Below, in pieces: positions 57,237-64,000 of a stretch of 64,000 nt of DNA. Positions within the stretch are counted from its first letter, which is position 1, and each line of letters starts with the position of its first letter. The position numbers and the translations under genes were made by a program. A model generated the notes under the pieces. The model saw only the letters and a list, made by a program, of their open reading frames with translations, did no database searches and was not told where the DNA came from. Source of the stretch: Anaeramoeba flamelloides (taxonomy: Eukaryota > Metamonada > Anaeramoebidae); the NCBI GenBank assembly GCA_027625915.1, contig JANTQA010000070.1, positions 8,747,001 through 8,811,000 on the forward strand, in the 5' to 3' direction.

Positions 57237-60012
57237 AATGGCGGATTTGATGATATCTTTGTTAATTCGCGATAAAGCTTCAAAAATCGTGATATTATAG
57301 AAAATCGCAATATTGTAGATAATCGCGATAATAAAGATTATCACGATATTCTATAAAATCGCGATAATTTTCGTCGAAAAATCGTGACAAATGCCAAGGT
57401 ATCATGATTAAAAAGAAATCGCGGTATAATAGTTGATAGCTTTTTGGGTAATTCAACAATATTTTTAAAAAGAAAAATTTATCTTTGATCAAAAAAAAAA
57501 CATTCTGTGAAAAAAAAGTTATTCTTTTTTTTTTATTTTTTATTATTTAACGGAGGAGTTTTTAATTCCTCTTATTTGCCAGAATTCCTAAATTATGATT
57601 TAGGAATTTTGTTAAAGACTCAAAAATAAATTTATTACCCACTAAGACTAATAAATACGATGAATCTCTTTTTCTAATAATATCAAAAATAGTAATAATA
57701 TTATTTTTTAATATATTAGAGATGTTAAATTTTTTTAATTCAGAAATCCAGATTTTACGATTATTTTCATAGGCTGAGCAGTTCCAGAGAAAATGATCCA
57801 AATTGTCAATGATATCTATTTTTTTTGATTTTTTGCATAATTTACAGTATTTTGATTTGTCCTTGTTCATAACATAAGAATATCTATTTAAATAATTTGT
57901 AAAATTTCCGAGTTTTAAGATTGAAGTTGAACCCTTCCATTTTAAATATCTTTGTTGTTTGTTAATATTATTTTGAATAGAAATTATTTTTAAATATTTT
58001 TGAACTTTCCAACTTGGACTATTTTCGAGTTGTTTAATTCGATATTTCTCAAGTTCAAATTCGAATTCTTTTAGGGTGTCTGATTGCCAGTTAATATTTT
58101 CAAATTTCTGTTCTCTGAATTTAAGATTTTTAGCTATTTCATGAAAATCCAAAAAGGTTAATTTTTGAATTAGTTTAAATCTTCTTTTATATATAGTTAT
58201 TCTTGCTGAATCTATTTTTGCTTCAGTTTTATATATAAGTCTAGGAGAGTGTGGATTTATTAATAAAAAATTTGTTACTTTTTTATTAATCCACACATCT
58301 ATATCTTTAAAATCTTATTTTGTCAAATCAAATATTTCTAACCCATATAACAATTGACTATGTAAGACCGCTTTAATAAAATGAATTTTCAGTCCATTAG
58401 TAAATTTCTTTTGTTGTAAAATATTAGTTATTTTTTTAAAATTGGTTTTAACTTTATCAAGGTTAAATTTTAAATGAGTGTTTTTATCTAACCAAATCCC
58501 AAGATATAATATTTCTTTTGGATTGGTAGTTTTTTTCGTTTTATCATCGTTTGGATTCAGACCAAAATCTTCCAATAATTCTATATATTTTTTCAATCTG
58601 ATAATTTATTTCTATCAGAGATCCTTTCATGATTAGTATCAAATCATCTGCAAACATTTGAACATGTATCGCTAATGGTTTGAGTTTATCTAGAAGAAAA
58701 TGAGTAATAAATCCAAATAGTAAAGGGGATAATGGATCTCCTTGATACACTCCCATTCCCTCTTTCGAATAATAAGCAAGTAAAAAATTTATTACTATTT
58801 CATTTTTTATAAATTTTTTTAGTGAGTAATAAATAAGTGAGTGATGGATAGAATCAAAGCATTTTTGTATATCTATTGTAACAATATAAATGTTATCTTT
58901 TTTGAATTTATTTTTTATTTTATTAAATTCATTGGATAGATTCAGAACTGCAATTCTTGTATCTAATTTTTTTTTAAAACCAAATTGGTTTTTTGAAAAT
59001 AAATCCCTAGAGTCTTGGATTCCCGCATATAATAATTTAAAAAAGTTATTCTTTGAAAAAACAACAAAAAAGATACTTGGTTAAATCAAGGATAAGATCA
59101 AGATTTTTCATTATATTTTATTTTGGTTTGGCTTATATATTGATCTATCCTTTTGATCAAAAAAAGTAAGAAATAAAAAAGTCCCATAAATTGTTTCTCG
59201 GTCAATCGGGGTTTTATAAATTGTGTTGAATATTTAAAGACTTCTAAAACAACCAACCCTTCAATACTCTCTTTAAAGAATGGGTTCTAGGGTTTAAACA
59301 TTTTCAATATCCTCAGAAAGCTGAAAGGGGATGGATAACCTTTCAAAAGATTTCATGACAACCTAGCCACATTCTCACCAATTATTAAGATTTTTCGTAC
59401 ATTTATTATCTTTATGTTATTCTTTTTCTTTGAGTATCTTTGTATTGAATAAAAAACACAATAAGAGTTTAAGGTTTTTTTGATTTATCACCAAATGAGA
59501 ACGAAAATTAGACTTTAGTCTTTTTGGTTATTTAACTTGTGGGGGTATCAACTCCATTTTAAAGAAAATATTCATATTTTGTATTCAAGTACTTTTTTAA
59601 AATGAATCGTTATTTGTATGGTCATAAAATTTACAAGAGATTTTATATTTTGTAACAAAAAAGAACTGAAAAGAAAAAAAAAAAAAAATTCCATTAAAAA
59701 CAGTCTCATTGGTTTAGAAAAGTATTTTGTCTTTTATACCCTTCAAAAAACTTGAGGACATTTTACAACTCATCCAAACACTTTTTAACATGTTTAGGGG
59801 ATGTTGTAAAATTTACAACTTTTAAATGTCAAGGGATTTATATATCACTATTTTTATTTTATTGCGATTTAATGATTATATCACAATAATGTGGAATATC
59901 GCGATTTTATGATTTTTCATGATAAATTAGGACTAGTTACGATTTTTTTAGTATAATCAAGATTTTATTGTAACAATCATGATAATATACGTTTGCATCA
60001 AAACTTCTAATG
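57237..60012 (+). mobile_element. TCGCGAT-rich DNA element family B, copy 2 (split by a LINE)
   Basis: Left end TAATGGCGGATTTGATGATA, right end TGCATCAAAACTTCTA; minus the LINE at 57528-59038 it is about 1.25 kb like copy 1 at 21010-22261. The left 200 bp are filled with AATCGCGATAA, TCGTGATATT and variants. Right-side matches include GTGGAATATCGCGATTTTAT. The interior keeps long matched stretches such as TCAATATCCTCAGAAAGCTG. No transposase frame. Confidence 0.72.
57528..59038 (-). mobile_element. 5'-truncated LINE, reverse transcriptase 3' part
   Basis: Read on the minus strand from 59038: NQFGFKKKLDTRIAVLN, then IDIQKCFDSIHHSL (motif A, near 58860), GVYQGDPLSPLLFG (motif B, near 58740), FADDLILI (motif C, 58654-58631), then the thumb region (NPNDDKTKK; YLGIWLDKN). 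A C-terminal zinc knuckle CKLCKK with HFLWNC is at about 57775-57855. One frame slip at an A-run near 58597 and one in-frame stop near 58312 break it. An A-rich tail lies at the 57.53 kb side. Both ends are bordered by AAAAAAGTTATTCTTT (57512-57527 and 59039-59054), a target-site duplication. The 5' half, including the endonuclease, is missing, as is usual for target-primed insertions. It looks young. Confidence 0.88.
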
Positions 60013-60810
60013 TCTAGAGAGAATTTTTTACCAAAATTTTTTCTTTTTACTGTTTTTTCATTTTTTATAATTGATATTTTATGAAAAAAATTGTAATTTA
60101 AAAAAAAGAGAAGAAATAAATTTTAATAAAAAAAAAAACAATTTTCTGTTTGAAAAACAAAATGAAATGTGATTTTTAATTGGGAACCCTAACAAATCAG
60201 AGAAAATTAAAATTAAGATAAAGAAAAAAATTTTAATGTGTGTGTTTGAAAATACGGTTGTGGGGTTATTTGTTCGAAATTAGCTATTTTTTTCGGTTAG
60301 AAAGTGTTAAAAAAATAAATTTTATCTAGATCAGTGAAAATATTTTAAAAAAAAAAGTTGTTCAAAAATCTTTGGAGAATTATTTAAAAGATTAATTATC
60401 CAAATATCTTAAATCGTGGTGTTTTTCATGAGATTTTTACTTTGAAAATCAGTTTTTAAAAATAAATGTAATAGAAATATCAGAGAAAAAACTGGCTCGG
60501 ATAGAAAAGATTTTTAAAATGATATTATGAAAAAAAAAAAAAACCAATTCATATAATTTGCATTGATATCTTTTTTTTTTTTTTGTATTTTATCAAGTTT
60601 TTTTTGAAAGTACATATGTATTTAATATTGAGTTTATTATATATTACTTTTTTGATTAAAATTTGTTTTAATTTCAACTTTGAAGAAACTAAATTATTAC
60701 AGTAATTTATTTTTTTTTTTTTTTTTGCAATTAAATATTATTAAAAAAGGGATCTTAAGGGAGAAAAGTGTGAAATAAATGGTTTTATAGAGAAATATAT
60801 AAAAAAACCT
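60013..60810. other. Intergenic sequence
   Basis: AT-rich, no gene or assigned repeat. Confidence 0.25.
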
Positions 60811-61330
60811 ATTCCAAAAATTTGAACACACCTAAAATCAAAAATTGGCTAAAAAAATACCAATTTATTGTATTTTTCCAAACCTAATATAAAACCACAT
60901 TTAAGTAACCCAGTATTAATGTTTTAATAAGTAATCATTTTCATCCAAATAAAATAAAAAAATATAAAGCCAAAAAATACAATCAGTGTGTCCAAAATTA
61001 TGAAAGGAGTGGAACAAACAATATATTGGTAAATTTGTTGAAATGTCACCAACAATTGTTGATCGATCAAATGATAAATACTATCTACCAATTTTATTTG
61101 ATCTTTCTTTTTAATAAACTCAACACCAACCTTCTTCCAACCATTGAAAAAAAAAATTTTCCAGATCTAACGAAACAGATTAAGATATTGAAAAAAAGGA
61201 AATGAAAACTTAAGAAAAAAGACAAAAAATGATATAATATGTAAAATTCAAAATTTTTTTAAAAATCCAATGTAAAGTGAGGTATTGTTATTCATTCAAC
61301 TGTTTTAATTGTATCCAAATTTTTCAAATT
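60811..61330 (+). mobile_element. MITE family G, copy 3
   Basis: 520 bp. Left ATTCCAAAAATTTGAACACA, right GTATCCAAATTTTTCAAATT. Matches copy 1 over nearly its whole length, including CCAAACCTAATATAAAACCA and AGATCTAACGAAACAGATTA. Confidence 0.7.
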
Positions 61331-61627
61331 TCGTTTGTATTAGAGTATTTTTATGGTATATTCTGTAAATTCACGAATATTTGACTCTTTTCTGAGAACA
61401 ATGTGAAAAGAGTAAATACTTCAAGCGTATTTTTGTGGTTTTTGAGAAAGTTTCCAATTTATGTTTTTTGTGAAAAATGAAATACATTTTTAAAAATAGG
61501 TTGGTGTAGTTGTCAATAATTTTTGAATCTGTGATTTTATCATAACTAAAAAAGGTGAAGTTTTTTCATGAGTTTGTTAAAAAATATAGAAAATGTGTTT
61601 TAAAACAAAATAATGAGACACCGTTAT
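61331..61627. other. Intergenic sequence with a small hairpin
   Basis: TTTGACTCTTTTC at about 61380 faces GAAAAGAGTAAA at about 61413. Otherwise nothing recognised. Confidence 0.3.
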
Positions 61628-61828
61628 TACAGTCAGTTTCACTTTTAAGGCACAAACTTTCAACGAAATTTAAGGCACACAAAAAATCTCAAATTAAGGC
61701 ACAAAATTCAAAGTCTAGTAAAAATAAATTGTAAAAAATGAAATTTCAAATTTTGTGCCTTAATTTGAGATTAATTTGTGCCTTAAATTTCGTTGAAAGT
61801 TTGTGCCTTAAAAGTGAAACTGACTGTA
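61628..61828. mobile_element. Tc1/mariner-like palindromic MITE, family A, copy 4 (best preserved)
   Basis: 201 bp with TA on both sides: TACAGTCAGTTTCACTTTTA at the left, TAAAAGTGAAACTGACTGTA at the right. The roughly 80 bp arms are nearly identical inverted repeats. Each arm holds three GGCACAAA-type units. The short middle has no coding content. Confidence 0.88.
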
Positions 61829-62561
61829 AAAAATTTAATTTATTATTTTTTTTATATTAGTTGTTTTTTTATTTCCCTTTCATCTGATGGAAATTTTATC
61901 TTTTATCTTTTTTTTTTTTTTTTTGGAGTGAGGGTAGTGTATTAATTAAAAAAATACTACATAACTAATCTCAAACTATAATTTTATTATCGCTTTTCTC
62001 ACTTGCATCATTTTTTAAATTTGAGGAGTTACTATATTTTTCTAATTACTTCATTGTTATTATAAATATTCTTAATTTTATGTGAGAGTATATTTACCTA
62101 AAAATTAATAATAGAAGTATTTTTATTATTATTATTGTATTGTGATATAGTTTTTTAAATAAAATTAAATTTGTTTTTTAAATTAAGATAAAAAAAAAAA
62201 TTGTAAAATGATGAAACTATAAGTTATTGTCTTGTTTCTCTTTTATTTTGTTAATAGTATATTTTTAGATTCGTTTAATCAAATATACACAAGTACAAGA
62301 ATATATGTAATAATATTTAATTCACTATCCCAATAAAAATAAATTAAATTTCTGAATTTATTTTACTTGGTTTTCTAAAACACCTATCTAGAAGAGTACC
62401 CTAGCTTTTAATTTATGTGAATTTTTTAAAAAATTTTTGATCATCGTACTTTTAAATTTTTTACAGATTACACAATGCTTTTTTTGACAAAATTACATTT
62501 TGTTCCTAAATAATTAAAAAAAAAAAAAAGGGGGGGGTGCGGGTAATTGTGTGTTATTTTA
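61829..62561. other. Intergenic sequence
   Basis: AT-rich; contains a GGGGGGG run near 62531 next to an A-run. No gene. Confidence 0.25.
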
Positions 62562-63245
62562 ATTCGGGTACATAGTGCCCCACTCTTCGAAGTGTTGGAA
62601 TACCCATTTATTGATCACAGTTTCTGGAATCTTTATTTAGTACTGATAATCATTCTATCGGGTTTGTACTCCTCCTGTTTCAGGTTATGTGTCATCAGGT
62701 GCCGTCAAGTGCCATGGTTTTCTTAATGTTTGATTTTTTATTAGTTAAGTGTTCTAGATTTTTCATTGAGGTTTTCTATTTTATTTAGAAAATCTATTGA
62801 TTTTCATTAGGTTTTTTTTATTTTTCTATTTATTTTCAAAATCAATAGATTTTCGTTAAGGTTTTTTTTACTTTTCAAAATAAACTGAAAATTTATTAAA
62901 ATTTTCTGTTTATTTCAAAAAGTAAAAAAAACCTAGAACACTTCACAAAAAAACAGAAAACTCAAAAAAACCTAACGAAAATCTATCGATTTTTGAAAAA
63001 AACAGAAAAAAAAAAAAAAAAAGGATAACGGCGGTTTTCGACAATTCCAAATAATTTATTAAAATCAAGGATTTTACTCAATTCTTTCAAATCCTGAAAA
63101 ACCTAACACAGTGTATAATTTTTAATTTGGTCATGTAAATGATATGATATTTTTGTACTTTAATATATTAATTATTTTCCTACTTTTGTTTTTTTTTTTT
63201 TAGTAAATTTTCTTTAATTACTCCTTTCTCACAATAAATAAATTA
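62562..63245 (+). repeat. Foldback repeat family D, copy 2
   Basis: About 680 bp matching 4387-5140 from GGGTACATAGTGCCCCACTC onward. The inner hairpin AAATAAACTGAAAATTTATT / AAATTTTCTGTTTATTTC and the segment CCTAGAACACTTCACAAA are kept. Ends at TTAGTAAATTTTCTTTAATT. Confidence 0.6.
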
Positions 63246-63364
63246 TATGTTATTTTTTAAAAAAAAATTGTGATAAATATTACAAACATGAAAACATAAA
63301 TTTTAAAAATCAAAAAGTTATAATTTTTTTGAATGGCTTTTAATTCAAGGAAAAAAAAAAAAAA

Positions 63365-63952
63365 TAAGCTATTTCCAATAAAGTGGGGCAAATTTATTAT
63401 AAAATATATCTTTTAAACTCAATCTTTAAAAAAATATTTAAACATACAAAATCATTAACTACAATTTATCGATTATTTGTAATAATTCAATTTGTTTCTT
63501 AGTATTGTATTACATAAATCAAAGATATTAAATTTTCTGATCTTGATTTTATCAGATATTTTTTAAGTGTTTAAATCGGTGTTTATTATTTTCTTTTTGA
63601 TAGAAAAAACCGTTTTCATAACTTTTTTAATCTCAACAAAATTTCAAATAGAATTGAAAATATCTAAATACATTTTATTGTTTAAAAAATCATTTGTATT
63701 GTTTCCCTATTTCCAGTTTTTTATTGAAATTGGTCGTACATTGTTTTCACCAAAAAAAGTTCTATTTTTTTTTTTTCATTTTTTGTAAATATTTCATCCA
63801 TCATATTTTGAAATAAATACCTTAGCCATTTGTTCTATTGGTATTAATATTAAACTTAATTTGAGATCGACAATTTATGAATACATCCACAAACAAAGAT
63901 GATTTTTTATAAAATGTAAAAAAAAATGCCACACTTTTTTGGAAATATCTTA
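63365..63952. mobile_element. Inverted-repeat element family C, copy 2
   Basis: 588 bp, same termini and interior as 47711-48298: TAAGCTATTTCCAATAAAGT left, CACTTTTTTGGAAATATCTTA right, with TA on both sides. The FFGENNVRPISIKNWK reading on the minus strand is kept but followed by stops. Confidence 0.65.
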
Positions 63953-64000
63953 ATTCGAATAGTTCTTGAAAAGAACAACAATAAATTAAACACTCTTAAC

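Noticed and set aside
58890-59084. Plus-strand frame opposite the LINE reverse transcriptase
   Set aside because: Mirror of the reverse-transcriptase coding strand; also runs across the insertion border.
62562-63245. Family D considered as a solo LTR
   Set aside because: No TG...CA ends, no target duplication and no internal element anywhere in the window.

Overview
The window is a very AT-rich piece of a nuclear genome from a unicellular eukaryote. Evidence: genes of eukaryotic endomembrane, cytoskeletal and signalling families, spliceosomal GT-AG introns, long homopolymer and (TA)n runs, lysine/glutamate- and asparagine-rich protein tracts, and many short inverted-repeat DNA elements. The RGS-RhoGEF fusion with MORN repeats, the B-box protein and the KEKE tracts suggest an amoeboid protist, perhaps an anaeramoeba-like lineage. 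That placement is inference from memory; no search was run.

Eight host genes can be supported. In order: the first exon of a dynamin-family GTPase (-, 642-998); signal recognition particle receptor beta (+, 7445-8218); ribosomal protein eL33 (-, 13798-14184); a three-exon RGS-DH-PH-MORN protein (+, 17732-25031); a ZDHHC4/Swf1-like palmitoyltransferase (+, 29515-30966); a four-exon ARP1/centractin (+, 34316-36832) with an inverted fragment of itself just upstream; an EFR3-type plasma-membrane scaffold (-, 42161-50117); and a B-box zinc-finger protein with a glutamine-amidotransferase-like C-terminus (+, 54593-56737). Reading frame and family alignment support the intron models: the assembled ARP1 comes to 379 codons, the usual length, and the RGS junction restores an ungapped RGS domain.

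The spaces between genes, and three large introns, are filled with repeats. At least ten repeat families can be seen, most of them non-autonomous DNA transposons (MITE-like) with terminal inverted repeats: a 200 bp Tc1/mariner-like palindrome (4 copies), a TCGCGAT-rich 1.25 kb element (2 copies, one split by a LINE), a TTAA-flanked palindrome with 200 bp arms, another TTAA-flanked 1.4 kb element holding nested elements, and several 170-750 bp families with 2-3 copies each. Two LINE fragments are present: an endonuclease part in the EFR3 intron and a 3' reverse-transcriptase part at 57.5-59.0 kb with target-site duplication. No transposase gene for the DNA elements was recognised. No tRNA, rRNA, snRNA, CRISPR array or viral element was seen, and no promoter motif was clear enough to list.

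The genes do not form an operon. Several work at membranes: SRP receptor at the ER, dynamin in fission, a palmitoyltransferase that could in principle acylate the cysteine-rich N-terminus of EFR3, and EFR3 in PI4-kinase recruitment. ARP1 and the RhoGEF belong to the cytoskeleton. Most exons are compact and some introns small (150-222 bp). One ARP1 intron is 1.0 kb, and the RGS/MORN and EFR3 genes each carry one transposon-laden intron of 3.6 or 4.6 kb.
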